Shown here one piece after another: positions 45,401 through 53,536 of a stretch of 64,000 nt of DNA (position 1 is the first letter of the stretch; each line of letters opens with the position of its first letter). The stretch comes from Bradyrhizobium sp. in8p8. Its GTDB lineage: Bacteria > Pseudomonadota > Alphaproteobacteria > Rhizobiales > Xanthobacteraceae. Where the stretch lies: contig NZ_AUGD01000002.1 of assembly GCF_000426845.1 (NCBI RefSeq), positions 310,001-374,000 on the forward strand. Reading direction: 5' to 3'. Both the position numbers and the translations under genes were made by a program. The notes beneath the pieces are model-generated. The model was not told the DNA's origin and did no database searches. It was given only the letters and a program-made list of their open reading frames with translations.

Positions 45401-45631
45401 GAAGAGCCGGCCGACGACAAGGCCACGCGCCGACGTTCGACGGTCCGGGAAAAGGTGAGCTTCCTGTCGAACGGCCGGAGCGAGCCGACAGCGCCGGTTG
45501 CGCAGGCAGCCGAGCAGGTCGCTCCGCCCGCACCGGCGGCCGAACCCGCGCCGCAAGCCGCAAGCGAAACCCCCGCGGCCCCGCGCCGCGCCGGCTGGTG
45601 GTCGCGCCGCTTCGGCGGTGGCGGCGAATAG
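42458..45631 (+). CDS. rne: Ribonuclease E with His/Asp-rich S1 insertion
   Basis: A 1057-residue endonuclease of mRNA decay and rRNA processing. Residues 1-90 hold the start of the S1 domain (GNIYLAKVTRVEPSLQAAF, NRHGFLAFSEIHPDYY). An insertion of about 230 residues follows, containing a basic stretch, a histidine-rich block (about 162-212, 22 His in 50 residues) and an acidic run of Asp/Glu (about 290-320). S1 resumes at QVMLVQVVKEERGNKGAALTTY. The catalytic DNase-I-like region has SIDVNSG and IVIDFIDMDEKRNNR (metal aspartates), and the zinc link is CPHCGGTG. The last 350 residues are acidic, arginine-rich and proline-rich, the usual degradosome scaffold. Confidence 0.96.
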   Translation: MPNKMLIDATHPEETRVVVVRGNRVEEFDFETAQRKQLRGNIYLAKVTRVEPSLQAAFVEYGGNRHGFLAFSEIHPDYYQIPVADRQALIEAEEQAHREAEEESENRSHGRRRSRHRNARRRGHGERVRSDIVEGLDAGADPVAQPVEGEPPHGEGTPHEGEHLHADAEHHGEHDAHHEHDHDNHHHDDEHHHGDDGHGHEHDHHDHDHADETPAPVAAVGAEPVLATEAVAEPQESHAFEAHVSETPASEAPTEALAEAVTSAAEPADAVYAAGESTEASQAEAAEATGDDDDDDDDDDEEDEDGEEAEEEVVESVGGDDVLEEVPERTFRPRRQYKIQEVIKRRQVMLVQVVKEERGNKGAALTTYLSLAGRYAVLMPNTARGGGISRKITSAQDRSRLKEVVQDLDVPEGMGIILRTAGASRTKPEIKRDFEYLIRMWETVRDLTLKSQAPTLVYEEGSLIKRSLRDLYNKEIDEIQVAGEAGYREARDFMKMLMPANVGAVKQYRDGQPLFSRMGVESQLDAMFSPTVQLRSGGYIVINQTEALVSIDVNSGRSTREHHIEDTALKTNLEAAEEVARQLRLRDLAGLIVIDFIDMDEKRNNRAVERKLSDCLRQDRARIQVGRISHFGLLEMSRQRIRASVLESSTDPCPHCGGTGHVRSVSSVALQLLRGLEEILMKGATHNLVVRTRTDVALYVLNHKRGHLRDLENGFKVTLSVIADPGVSGPQAYVIDRGEQVHTLEAAKALLAAQAAASPPPQAEEAYDDEDGFDIETESEVETDETEGLADEQAAGESASEQDGQRRKRRRRRRGRGGQREGELREDTAPTLPEPAMIAGEAEDETEAEQDGEEGEEQAARGEQQGSDRRRRRGRRGGRRRRGGGEEGLAGSINDELGTGQPSEAADAVADFDGFSREAAPSIAQVEHAQAEHGQAEHGRAEHIAEQTAEPQIVRPEPHLEAQIEVAAKPEPEPAPAAATAEEPADDKATRRRSTVREKVSFLSNGRSEPTAPVAQAAEQVAPPAPAAEPAPQAASETPAAPRRAGWWSRRFGGGGE
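42941..43093 (+). repeat. Histidine/aspartate-rich low-complexity block inside rne
   Basis: The codons CAT/CAC, GAC/GAT and GAG alternate irregularly, coding 22 histidines in about 50 residues (EHDHDNHHHDDEHHHGDD as core). It lies in the S1-domain insertion of RNase E. It could bind Zn, Ni or Fe. Confidence 0.9.
45236..45286 (+). repeat. 15-bp tandem repeat in the rne tail
   Basis: Three and a half units GAGCACG-YC-RAGCC (45236-45250, 45251-45265, 45266-45280, then GAGCAC) encode EHAQA-EHGQA-EHGRA-EH. This in-frame repeat can grow or shrink without breaking the gene. Confidence 0.85.
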
Positions 45632-45648
45632 GAAACGAAATCGAGATC

Positions 45649-45677
45649 AAACCGCCCGGCCAAACCGGGCGGTTTTT
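45649..45677 (+). terminator. Rho-independent terminator after rne
   Basis: AAACCGCCCGG (45649-45659) pairs with CCGGGCGGTTT (45665-45675), an 11-bp stem with a five-base loop followed by T residues. It begins 18 bases after the rne stop. Confidence 0.9.
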
Positions 45678-45692
45678 GGTTGGTGAGGTCAA

Positions 45693-46925
45693 ATGAACAG
45701 TGCAATCGTTCTCGGCGGCGGCATGATCGGCGTGAGCGCGGCACTGCATCTGCAGCAGCGCGGCTGGGCCGTCACGCTGGTCGATCGCAGGGAGCCGGGC
45801 CGCGAGACCAGCTACGGCAACGCGGGGATGATCCAGGCGGAAGCGGTGCGCCCCTATCCGATGCCGCGCGACTTCGCTTCACTGTTGAAGATCGCGACCG
45901 GCCGCACCAACGACGTGCGCTACAGCCTCTCCTCACTCCACCTCCACGTCGAGCCCCTGCTCCGCTACTGGTGGCATTCGGCGCCGAAGCGGCATCGCGA
46001 GGCGATCGAGGCGTGGGCACGGCTGATCGCCTATGCGACGGCCGAGCACGACGTCTTGATCTGCGAGGCGCACGCCGACAACCTCATCCGCCGCGCCGGC
46101 TACCGCGCGTTGTTTCGCGACTCCGCGTCATTGAATCTCGCGCTCAAGGCTGCGGAGGAAGATCAGCGCGAATTCGGCGTGAACTTTCGCGTGCTGTCCG
46201 GCAGCGAGCTTGCCAGGGCCGAGCCGATTTTGCGCGACGATCTTCCTGGAGCGATCCATTGGCTCGACACCTGGACCGTTTCCGATCCCGGCGCGCTGGT
46301 CACGGCCTATGCCGAGTTGTTCGAGCGGCTCGGCGGCAGGATCGTGCTCGGTGATGCACGCTCGCTGCAACAGACCGCGACCGGCTGGTCGGTCGACACC
46401 GACCAGGGGCGCATCGATGCTCCCCACGCGGTCGTGACGCTCGGGCCGTGGTCGCCCGACCTCCTCCATAAATTCGGCTATCGCATTCCGCTGGTGCGCA
46501 AGCGCGGCTACCACATGCATTACAGCGGCGGCGCCTCGCTCGACCTGCCGCTCATCGACAAGACTGGCGGCTATGCCATGGGTCCGATGGCCAAAGGCAT
46601 TCGCATCACCACTGGTGCGGAATTGACCGGCGCGGACGCGCTGGCGACACCGGTGCAGCTCGCCAGCGCCGAAGCCTCCGCGCGCGAGCTGATCGACCTC
46701 GGCAAGCGGGTCGAACCGGATCCATGGTTCGGGACGAGGCCCTGCACGCCCGACATGCTCCCCGTGCTCGGCCGCGCTCCGCGTCACCCAGGCCTCTGGA
46801 TGAACTTCGGCCATGGCCACCAAGGCTTTACGCTGGGACCCGCGACCGGACGCCTGCTGGCTGAGATCATGAATGGCGAGACGCCGGCCGTCGATCCCAC
46901 GCCGTACCGGCCCGAGCGCTTCTAG
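45693..46925 (+). CDS. FAD-dependent D-amino-acid dehydrogenase-like oxidoreductase (DadA family)
   Basis: A 410-residue DAO-family flavoprotein. The N-terminus is the FAD Rossmann motif VLGGGMIGVSAALHLQQRG, followed by ETSYGNAGMIQAEAVRPYP, the DadA-type segment, and C-terminal MNFGHGHQGFTLGPATGRLL for FAD and substrate. DadA oxidises D-amino acids, passing electrons to the respiratory chain; related members act on D-proline, glycine or sarcosine, so substrate is open. ATG follows GTGAGG by five bases. It lies between the rne terminator and the convergent bioY gene. Confidence 0.9.
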   Translation: MNSAIVLGGGMIGVSAALHLQQRGWAVTLVDRREPGRETSYGNAGMIQAEAVRPYPMPRDFASLLKIATGRTNDVRYSLSSLHLHVEPLLRYWWHSAPKRHREAIEAWARLIAYATAEHDVLICEAHADNLIRRAGYRALFRDSASLNLALKAAEEDQREFGVNFRVLSGSELARAEPILRDDLPGAIHWLDTWTVSDPGALVTAYAELFERLGGRIVLGDARSLQQTATGWSVDTDQGRIDAPHAVVTLGPWSPDLLHKFGYRIPLVRKRGYHMHYSGGASLDLPLIDKTGGYAMGPMAKGIRITTGAELTGADALATPVQLASAEASARELIDLGKRVEPDPWFGTRPCTPDMLPVLGRAPRHPGLWMNFGHGHQGFTLGPATGRLLAEIMNGETPAVDPTPYRPERF

Positions 46926-46939
46926 CCCTCGCAAGAAAG

Positions 46940-46964
46940 CCGATCGAGGATCTCGATCAGCCCT
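46940..46964. terminator. Weak hairpin between DadA-like and bioY genes
   Basis: GATCGAG (46942-46948) pairs with CTCGATC (46952-46958), a 7-bp stem with a three-base loop, followed on the plus strand by AGCCCTTTT. It may end the DadA-like transcript. Confidence 0.35.
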
Positions 46965-47002
46965 TTTGCTTCATCGTCCGCCAGTGTGGTTGTAGCGCGT
47001 CT

Positions 47003-47656
47003 TTACCCGCGGCGCTCGACGATCCGGCGCGCTGCCGGCAGCAACGCCGCGCCCAGCGCATTCTTGACGAGCGAGGCCGCAAGGAACGGCACGATGCCGA
47101 CGTGCCAGGCCTTCGCGGCGCCGAGACCGAGGCCAAAAGCCAGCCAGCCGAAGCCGGCAGCCAGAATGGCGACATGGCCAACCGCCATCGCAGCAAACAG
47201 CAGCAACACGCTGCGATCCCAGCCGCGCTCGGCGAGCCAGCCGGTCACGAACGCAGCCAGCACGAAGCCGAACAGATAGCCCGCCGTCGGCCCGACCAGC
47301 GGCGCAATCCCGCCCACCGGCCCGGCGAACACCGGCAGGCCGAGCGCCCCCTCGGCGAGGTAGGCAATCATGGTTGCACTGCCGAGGCGCCAGCCATAGG
47401 CAGCCCCGATCATCAGCACCACCAGCGTCTGCAACGTCATCGGCACATAAGGCAGCGGCAGATTCACCTTGGCGGACAGCGCCATTAACGCCGTGCCGAG
47501 CGCGACCAGCACGATGGCGCGCAGCGCGCCGACGGATTCGCCTGGCCGGGTCGGCCACATCAAGGCGGCGAGAGGGGAATGTGGCGCAGCGGCGGATGGG
47601 ACGGAACGGTCTGACAAGCTGAACTCCGGAAGCGTGACGAAAACTTTCTCAGTCAT
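47003..47656 (-). CDS. bioY: Biotin transporter BioY
   Basis: BioY is the substrate-binding S component of ECF-type biotin uptake, and some work alone. The 217-residue protein has about six helices, with the family motifs VPMTLQTLVVLMIGAAYGWRLG, AYLAEGALGLPVFAGPVGG and PTAGYLFGFVLAAFVTGWLAERGWD. The first about 40 residues are a cytosolic extension. Its ATG overlaps the stop of the aminotransferase gene (ATGA), so translation is coupled. No bioM or bioN gene is visible nearby. Biotin is needed by the AccB/AccC pair in this same window. Confidence 0.94.
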   Translation of the reverse strand: MTEKVFVTLPEFSLSDRSVPSAAAPHSPLAALMWPTRPGESVGALRAIVLVALGTALMALSAKVNLPLPYVPMTLQTLVVLMIGAAYGWRLGSATMIAYLAEGALGLPVFAGPVGGIAPLVGPTAGYLFGFVLAAFVTGWLAERGWDRSVLLLFAAMAVGHVAILAAGFGWLAFGLGLGAAKAWHVGIVPFLAASLVKNALGAALLPAARRIVERRG

Positions 47657-48840
47657 TTAAGCCAATCAGCAATCCGGTCAACTGCCTCACGCATCTCCCC
47701 TGGCGAGCGCGCATAGGAGAAACGAATGAACGAGCGGCCGTGAACGGGATCGAAATCGACTCCGGGCGTTGCCGCAACGCGTGCCTGCTCCAGCATCTGC
47801 TTTGCGAACGCGAAACTGTCCGAGGTGAAATCCGAAACGTCGGCGTAGAGATAGAATGCACCATCGGCGGGCAAGAACTTGCTGAGACCTGCCTTCGGCA
47901 GACCCTCGCTCAGAATGCGCCGGTTTTCCTGATAGCCGTGCTTGATCGCCTCCATCTCGGCCGCGCCGTCGAAGGCGGCCTCTGCCGCGATCTGCGACAG
48001 CGCCGGCACCGAGATCGAGAGGTTCTGTTGGAGTCGCTCGATCGGCCGCACCAGAATCTCGGGCACGACCATCCAGCCGACGCGCCAGCCCGTCATGCAA
48101 AAATACTTGGAGAACGAGTTGATCACGATTGCGTGCTCGGTCAGCGCCGCCGCCGTGACGGCTGGAAACGCGTAGTCGAGCCCGTGATAGATCTCATCCG
48201 AGACGAAGCGGATGCCGGCATCTTCCGCCGCCGCGATGAGGCCGGCGAGCGCTTCGCGTGACATCATCGTGCCGGTTGGATTGGCGGGACTGCCCACCAG
48301 CACGCCCTTCAGCGGCGCCTTGCGATGCGCCGCGAGCAGCGCCTCGCCTGTGAGCGCGTGGCGCGTCTCGTTCGTGGTTTCGATCAAGACCGGCTCGCAG
48401 CCGAGCGCGGTGAGGATGTGACGGTACGGGGGATAGCCCGGCACGGTCACGGCGACGCGATCGCCGGGCTCGAACATCGAAAGGAAAGCCAAAATGAAGC
48501 CGCCGGAGGAGCCAGTGGTCACGACGATCCGCTCGGCGCTGAGATCACAGCCATAGGTGCCGCGATAATGCCGCGCGATGCGCTCGCGCAAGGATGGGAT
48601 ACCGAGCGCGGAGGTATAATCGATCCGTCCCGCCTCGAGCGCGGCATGGGCGGCCGCGATCGCGGTGCTCGGCGCGCCGGCCGCGGGCTGGCCGACCTCC
48701 ATGTGAATCACATGGCCGCCGGCGGCCTCGATTCGGGCCGCCGCGGCCATGACGTCCATCACCATAAAGGGGGGAACATCACTGCGGCGGGAGGGCTCGA
48801 GCCATTGCCCCAACCGGTTCCTCAATGTCGCGTCGTGCAT
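47653..48840 (-). CDS. Class I/II pyridoxal-phosphate aminotransferase
   Basis: A 395-residue fold-type I aminotransferase. GQPAAGAPSTAIAAAHAAL near residue 50, TTGSSGGFILAF for PLP phosphate, SPANPTGTMMS with conserved Asn, SDEIYHGLDYA with the Asp/Tyr pair, and the PLP lysine in NSFSKYFCMTGWRVGW. It resembles aspartate/aromatic aminotransferases of the AspC/PatA class. The 4-base overlap with bioY indicates one operon, which raises the possibility that it serves biotin- or pimelate-related metabolism, but general amino-acid use is equally possible. Confidence 0.91.
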   Translation of the reverse strand: MHDATLRNRLGQWLEPSRRSDVPPFMVMDVMAAAARIEAAGGHVIHMEVGQPAAGAPSTAIAAAHAALEAGRIDYTSALGIPSLRERIARHYRGTYGCDLSAERIVVTTGSSGGFILAFLSMFEPGDRVAVTVPGYPPYRHILTALGCEPVLIETTNETRHALTGEALLAAHRKAPLKGVLVGSPANPTGTMMSREALAGLIAAAEDAGIRFVSDEIYHGLDYAFPAVTAAALTEHAIVINSFSKYFCMTGWRVGWMVVPEILVRPIERLQQNLSISVPALSQIAAEAAFDGAAEMEAIKHGYQENRRILSEGLPKAGLSKFLPADGAFYLYADVSDFTSDSFAFAKQMLEQARVAATPGVDFDPVHGRSFIRFSYARSPGEMREAVDRIADWLK

Positions 48841-48998
48841 CGATTTCTGCTATTCGCTGGCGAACCGACCGTCCGGTCCGAAAACGGGGCGCTTGCGCCC
48901 CAGACTGGCCGCATTGTACGGCTCATAAAGGGCACGGCTTACAAGGGCATATCGCGTATCCGGTCCGCCGCCAATCGCCAAACCAATCTCGCAACTGC

Positions 48999-49026
48999 TT
49001 GACCAAGACCGTTTGACCAAGACCGC
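48999..49026 (+). repeat. 14-bp tandem duplication before the M48 gene
   Basis: TTGACCAAGACCGT and TTGACCAAGACCGC stand side by side directly before the ATG region of the M48 protease. It is a recent duplication or a pair of binding sites. Confidence 0.8.
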
Positions 49027-49029
49027 TTG

Positions 49030-50430
49030 ATGTTGCTCCAGATCGCATTGCGCCGGAAGGCCTCCGCCCTCACCGCCCTCGTGACGGCCGCCGCCATCGC
49101 GCTGACGCCATTCTCGTCTGCGCGGGCGCGGGCCAAGGGACCGCCGGTCCTGCGCGACACAGAGACCGAGCAATTGCTGCGCGAATATACGCGCCCGATC
49201 CTCCGCGTCGCGGGTCTGGAGAAGCAGAACATCCAGATGGTGATCATCAACGACAGCTCGTTCAACGCGTTCGTCGCGGACGGCCGCCGCATATTCGTCA
49301 ATTGGGGCGCGATCCTGCAGTCGGAGACGCCGAACCAGATCATCGGCGTGCTCGCGCACGAGACCGGCCATCTGGCCGGCGGCCATCTCTCCAAGCTGCG
49401 CGAGCAGCTCGCCGCCGCCCAGACCCAGATGATCATCGCGATGCTGCTGGGTGCCGGTGCCATCGCAGCCGGCAGCGCGCAGCGCAGCGGCGCCGGCAAC
49501 AATGGGCTCGCCAATGCCGGCGCGGCCGCCATTGCAGCTCCGCAGGAGATGATCCGCCGCACGCTGTTGTCCTACCAGCGCCAGCAGGAGGAGAACGCCG
49601 ACCGCGCCGGCGTGAAATTCCTCACGGCGACCCAGCAATCGCCGAGGGGCATGTACGAGACGTTCAAGCGCTTCACCAGCGAGAGCCTGTTCGCGGCCCG
49701 CGGCGCCGATCCCTATCTCCAGTCGCATCCGATGCCGGCCGAGCGCGTCGCCGCGCTTCAGGAGCTCGCCAGCTCCAGCCCGTACTGGACCAAGAAGGAC
49801 GATCCCGCGCTGCAGCTCCGGCACGACATGGTCCGCGCCAAGATTTCCGCCTTCATGGAGCGGCCGGAGACGGTGTATCGCCGCTATCCGCAGACCAACG
49901 ACAGCCTGCCGGCGCGCTATGCCCGTGCGATCAGCACCTATCTGCACGGGGATCTGCGCAGCGCCCTCGCTCAGATCGACGCACTGATCCAGGTGCAGCC
50001 GAACAACCCCTACTTCTACGAGGTGCGCGGCCAGGCACTTCTGGAGAGCGGCAAGCCGGCCGAGGCCATCGCTCCCCTGCGCAAGGCGGCGCAGCTTTCG
50101 AACAATGCCCCCCTCATCGAGATGTTACTTGGGCAGGCTCTGGTTGGAACCGATAATAGGGCCTACACCGACGATGCCGTCCGGATTCTCCGTGCCGCGG
50201 TCGCACGAGAGCCAGAGGCGGCGCTCGGCTATACCCAGCTCGCGATGGCCTATGGCCGGAAGGGAGACTATGCCGAGGCGGATCTCGCCTCCGCCCAGGC
50301 CGCTTACCTGCGCGGCGACAACAAGACTGCCCGCGAGCTTGCTACGCGCGCGAAAACCCGTTTCGCCGTCGGCACGCCCGGATGGGTCAAGGCCGACGAC
50401 ATCGTGGCGGCAAAGCCGCCGCGCAACTGA
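49030..50430 (+). CDS. M48-family metalloprotease with TPR-like C-terminus (BepA-like)
   Basis: A 466-residue secreted protein: signal peptide about residues 1-36, then an M48 peptidase domain with HETGHLAGGH (HExxH zinc site) and the third ligand in the QEENADRAG segment. The C-terminal part (about 290-460) is helical with TPR-like repeats (YFYEVRGQALLESGKPAEAI, GYTQLAMAYGRKGDYAEAD). This is the BepA/YfgC architecture that repairs or degrades misassembled outer-membrane proteins. The next gene encodes a DsbA-like oxidoreductase on the same strand, fitting envelope quality control. The start has a poor ribosome site. Confidence 0.92.
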   Translation: MLLQIALRRKASALTALVTAAAIALTPFSSARARAKGPPVLRDTETEQLLREYTRPILRVAGLEKQNIQMVIINDSSFNAFVADGRRIFVNWGAILQSETPNQIIGVLAHETGHLAGGHLSKLREQLAAAQTQMIIAMLLGAGAIAAGSAQRSGAGNNGLANAGAAAIAAPQEMIRRTLLSYQRQQEENADRAGVKFLTATQQSPRGMYETFKRFTSESLFAARGADPYLQSHPMPAERVAALQELASSSPYWTKKDDPALQLRHDMVRAKISAFMERPETVYRRYPQTNDSLPARYARAISTYLHGDLRSALAQIDALIQVQPNNPYFYEVRGQALLESGKPAEAIAPLRKAAQLSNNAPLIEMLLGQALVGTDNRAYTDDAVRILRAAVAREPEAALGYTQLAMAYGRKGDYAEADLASAQAAYLRGDNKTARELATRAKTRFAVGTPGWVKADDIVAAKPPRN

Positions 50431-50523
50431 CGTAACGTAACCGACGCCCCTACACGACGTCACGACATCGAGCTTGAGTTCGCGACGTTTTATCGACACC
50501 TGCTTTGGATAGAGGATTTGCCC

Positions 50524-51291
50524 ATGCTTTCGCTGCGCCTGCTTGCTCCCGCGCTGTTCGCGCTCGCCATGTTCGGCGCATCCGACCCTGCGTCGGCCGA
50601 CAGCTTCTCCGATGCGCAGCGCACCGACATCGAGAAGATCGTCAAGAACTATCTCGTCAGCCATCCCGAGGTGCTGGAGGAGGCCATGGCCGAGCTCAGC
50701 AAGCGCCAAACAGCGGCCGAGACGCGGAAGCACGAGGCCAGCATCGCGCAGAACGCGGACGCGATCTTCAACTCGCCGCGCCAGGTCGTGCTCGGCAACA
50801 AGGACGGCGACGTCACGTTCGTCGAGTTCTTCGATTACAATTGCGGCTACTGCAAGCGCGCCATGGGCGACATGCTCGACATCATGAAGAGCGACCCGAA
50901 GCTGAAGGTCGTGCTGAAGGAGTTTCCGGTGCTGAGCCAGGGTTCGGTCGAAGCGGCCCAGGTTGGGGTCGCCGTGCGCATGCAGGATCCCACCGGCAAG
51001 AAGTATCTCGACTTCCACCAGAGGCTGCTGAACGGCCGCGGTGCCGCGGACAAGGCGCGCGCGATCCAGGCGGCCAAGGAAGCCGGCCTCGACACCGCGA
51101 GAATCGAGAAGGATATCGCCAGCCCCGAGGTCCGCGCCACCATCGAGGAGAACTTTAAGCTCGCCGAAGCGATGGGCATGAACGGCACGCCGAGCTACGT
51201 GATCGGCAAGCAGATCGTAATCGGCGCCGTCGGTGTCGAAGCCCTCAAGGAAAAGATCAGCATCGCACGCTGCGGAAAGGCGACTTGCTGA
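50524..51291 (+). CDS. DsbA-family thiol:disulfide oxidoreductase
   Basis: Start ATG 50524 follows AGAGGA. The 255-residue periplasmic protein has a signal peptide (about 1-26), a helical N-terminal stretch (about 27-80), and the DsbA-type thioredoxin fold with CGYC in FFDYNCGYCKRAM, cis-proline loop in NGTPSYVIG and the helical insert between. This is the Com1/BdbD-like group that places or isomerises disulfides. The last residues contain two further cysteines (CGKATC), outside the active site. A terminator follows. Confidence 0.93.
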   Translation: MLSLRLLAPALFALAMFGASDPASADSFSDAQRTDIEKIVKNYLVSHPEVLEEAMAELSKRQTAAETRKHEASIAQNADAIFNSPRQVVLGNKDGDVTFVEFFDYNCGYCKRAMGDMLDIMKSDPKLKVVLKEFPVLSQGSVEAAQVGVAVRMQDPTGKKYLDFHQRLLNGRGAADKARAIQAAKEAGLDTARIEKDIASPEVRATIEENFKLAEAMGMNGTPSYVIGKQIVIGAVGVEALKEKISIARCGKATC

Positions 51292-51323
51292 TCGCACGTT
51301 GTAGGATTACCGAGAACATCGAG

Positions 51324-51348
51324 GGCCGGCAGAAAAGCCGGCCTTTTT
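51324..51348 (+). terminator. Rho-independent terminator after the DsbA-like gene
   Basis: GGCCGGC (51324-51330) and GCCGGCC (51337-51343) form a 7-bp GC stem with AGAAAA loop followed by TTTTT. Confidence 0.92.
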
Positions 51349-51500
51349 CTTTCGCCGAAGGCTGGCCGCTTCGTGCAAAGTCATTCATCTGGCGTTCAAC
51401 AAACAAATGCCGCGGAACAGCCGAAGTTCCGGAACAACTCAAATCTCCTTTCGTTGTCGGCGCGGGCAATGACGCGAATGAACACGTGAGGAGAATTTCG

Positions 51501-52310
51501 ATGTTGAACCGCTTTATGATCTCGGTTGCCGCGGCCGCACTCGTTGCGGGCACCGGCCTGGCGAATGCACAGGGCACCATGGGCCGCGACAGCGGTGGCG
51601 GCGCCGGCGGCGCACAGATGCAGCAGTCGCAGCCCTCCAGCGGCGGCGCCGAGCGCGGCGGCTCGATGGGCCGCGACTCCATGAGCCACGACAAGGGGAC
51701 TGTCGGCCAGTCCGGCGGCTCCGACACCATGAAGTCCGGTCGGGCTTCGGAGGACAAGTCCGGCGCGACGAACAAGAACGCGGCCGACGACAAGTCGGGC
51801 ACCAAGGGCCAGCGCACCGACGACCGTGCACAGGGCCAGACGGACAAGTCGCAGCAGGACAAGTCCAAGAGCATGAGCCAGGACACCAGCAAGTCCGGCA
51901 GCAAGGACCAGAAGGACATGAAGGCTGAGGGCAGCAAGAGCGGCGCCTCGACCAACAACGCCGAGACCCGCCAGGGCACCGGTGCGAGCACCAACCAGAA
52001 TGCGCAGGGTCAGGGCTCGTCCTCGACCACGGTCGGCCAGGCCGGCGCCGCTGCCAAGCTCTCGACCGAGCAGCGGACCCAGATCACCTCGGTCATCCGC
52101 GAGCAGCGCGTCGCTCCGGTGACGAACGTGAACTTCTCGATCTCGGTCGGCACCCGCATTCCGCGGGAGGGCATCACCCTTCACTCCCTGCCGTCCCGGG
52201 TCGTGACGATCTATCCGGAGTGGCGGAGCTACAAGTACGTCCTGGTCCGGGAAGAGATCGTGATCATCAATCCGGATACCTACGAGATCGTGGCCGTCCT
52301 GAACGTCTAA
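51501..52310 (+). CDS. DUF1236 protein with long disordered N-terminal region
   Basis: ATG 51501 follows GAGGAG. Of 269 residues, the first about 24 are a signal peptide (MLNRFMISVAAAALVAGTGL). Residues 25-185 are low-complexity, rich in Ser, Gly, Lys, Asp, Gln and Thr (DKSQQDKSKSMSQDTSKSG) and likely disordered. Residues about 190-269 are the DUF1236 domain (REQRVAPVTNVNFSISVGTRIP then VREEIVIINPDTYEIVAVL). Such proteins are common in Bradyrhizobium and Rhizobiales and are periplasmic or surface-attached, with unknown role. Confidence 0.88.
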   Translation: MLNRFMISVAAAALVAGTGLANAQGTMGRDSGGGAGGAQMQQSQPSSGGAERGGSMGRDSMSHDKGTVGQSGGSDTMKSGRASEDKSGATNKNAADDKSGTKGQRTDDRAQGQTDKSQQDKSKSMSQDTSKSGSKDQKDMKAEGSKSGASTNNAETRQGTGASTNQNAQGQGSSSTTVGQAGAAAKLSTEQRTQITSVIREQRVAPVTNVNFSISVGTRIPREGITLHSLPSRVVTIYPEWRSYKYVLVREEIVIINPDTYEIVAVLNV

Positions 52311-52330
52311 GGGCGCATACCGGCAGCCTC

Positions 52331-52361
52331 AGGGGGCGGGCAGCAATGCCCGCCCCCTTTT
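52331..52361 (+). terminator. Rho-independent terminator after the DUF1236 gene
   Basis: AGGGGGCGGGC (52331-52341) and GCCCGCCCCCT (52348-52358) form a perfect 11-bp stem with AGCAAT loop followed by T residues. Confidence 0.93.
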
Positions 52362-52537
52362 CGTTCGGCCGACATCCACGTTTTCGACTGGTTAACAAGC
52401 AATTTCCGTGGCTTCCGCACAAGTTTTTGCACACCGGATGAGGCGCCTGATCCCTCCCCTGAGGCCCTTCAAGGCTTCCCCTCACGCGCTTTGTTACCTA
52501 TAACCCGCCACGCCGAAGCACCTCCGCCGGGATTGGA

Positions 52538-53005
52538 ATGGCCGAACCTGCAACCGACACGATCCTCGTCCTGAACGGGCCGAACCTCAACATGCTGGGG
52601 ACGCGCGAGCCCGAAAAATACGGCCATGCGACACTGGCGGACGTCGAGGCGCTGTGCCGGGACGCGGCGGCGAGCTTCGGTCTAAAGGCCGACTGCCGGC
52701 AGTCCAACCGCGAAGGCGAGCTGATCGACTTCATCCACGAGGCGCACCGGCGCAAGATGAAGGGCATCATCATCAATGCCGGCGGCTATTCACACACCTC
52801 GATCGCACTGCACGATGCGCTGCTCGCGGTGCAGATTCCGGCGGTCGAGGTGCATGTGACCAACATCCACGCCCGCGAGAGCTTTCGTCACCATTCCTAC
52901 ACCGCGCGCGCGGCCTTCGCGTCGCTGTGCGGTTTCGGCATCGAAGGCTACCGCCTCGCCATCCAGGGCCTTGCCGCCAAGCTCGGCATCAAGCCCAACG
53001 CCTGA
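52538..53005 (+). CDS. aroQ: Type II 3-dehydroquinate dehydratase
   Basis: AroQ catalyses the third step of the shikimate pathway. The 155-residue protein shows [20 protein letters not shown] (with the catalytic Tyr), ECRQSN-type [51 protein letters not shown] and [10 protein letters not shown]. It is the first gene of aroQ-accB-accC, a common alphaproteobacterial order. A TATAAC hexamer at 52499-52504 may be its -10 box, but no good -35 was seen. Confidence 0.96.
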   Translation: MAEPATDTILVLNGPNLNMLGTREPEKYGHATLADVEALCRDAAASFGLKADCRQSNREGELIDFIHEAHRRKMKGIIINAGGYSHTSIALHDALLAVQIPAVEVHVTNIHARESFRHHSYTARAAFASLCGFGIEGYRLAIQGLAAKLGIKPNA

Positions 53006-53040
53006 CGCCCCCTTCCAACAGAACATTCGGATCAAACAAC

Positions 53041-53535
53041 ATGGCGCGCCAGCCAGACGACAAAGCAGCCGCAAAGTTTTCCAGCGAGGATTCCGCGCTC
53101 GTCCGCGAGCTGGCCCTGCTGCTCGATGAGACAAGCCTGACCGAGATCGAGATCGAACGGGCGGGCCTGCGTCTGCGCGTCGCGCGCAACATCAGCGTTG
53201 CCGCGACCATGCCGATGCCGATGGCACCCGCTCCCGCCGCCGTTCCGGTGGCAGCAAGCGCCGCCGCGTCCGCCCCAGCCGCCTCCGATCTGTCGAAGCA
53301 TCCCGGCGCCGTGACTTCGCCGATGGTCGGCACCGCCTATTGGGCGCCGGAGCCGGGCGCAAAACCGTTCATCGATGTCGGCACCAAGGTCTCTGTCGGC
53401 CAGACGCTGCTGATCATCGAAGCCATGAAGACCATGAACCAGATCCCCTCGCCACGCGCCGGCACGGTGACGCAGATCCTGGTCGAGGACGGCCAGCCGG
53501 TCGAGTACGGCGAGCCGCTGGTGATTATTGAGTGA
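53041..53535 (+). CDS. accB: Biotin carboxyl carrier protein of acetyl-CoA carboxylase
   Basis: A 164-residue carrier: N-terminal helical part (about 1-55), an Ala/Pro-rich flexible linker (about 56-88, [14 protein letters not shown]), and a biotinyl domain with the biotin lysine in EAMKTMNQI. It transfers CO2 from AccC to the carboxyltransferase in fatty acid synthesis. It lies 35 bases after aroQ and 82 before accC; the latter spacer holds a heptamer inverted repeat. Biotin supply is linked to BioY and ligase genes elsewhere. Confidence 0.96.
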   Translation: MARQPDDKAAAKFSSEDSALVRELALLLDETSLTEIEIERAGLRLRVARNISVAATMPMPMAPAPAAVPVAASAAASAPAASDLSKHPGAVTSPMVGTAYWAPEPGAKPFIDVGTKVSVGQTLLIIEAMKTMNQIPSPRAGTVTQILVEDGQPVEYGEPLVIIE

Positions 53536-53536
53536 C

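Noticed and set aside
43244..45556. 770-residue minus-strand open frame over rne
   Set aside because: Antisense shadow of RNase E; its leucine/valine-rich low-complexity parts mirror the acidic and histidine codon runs of rne.
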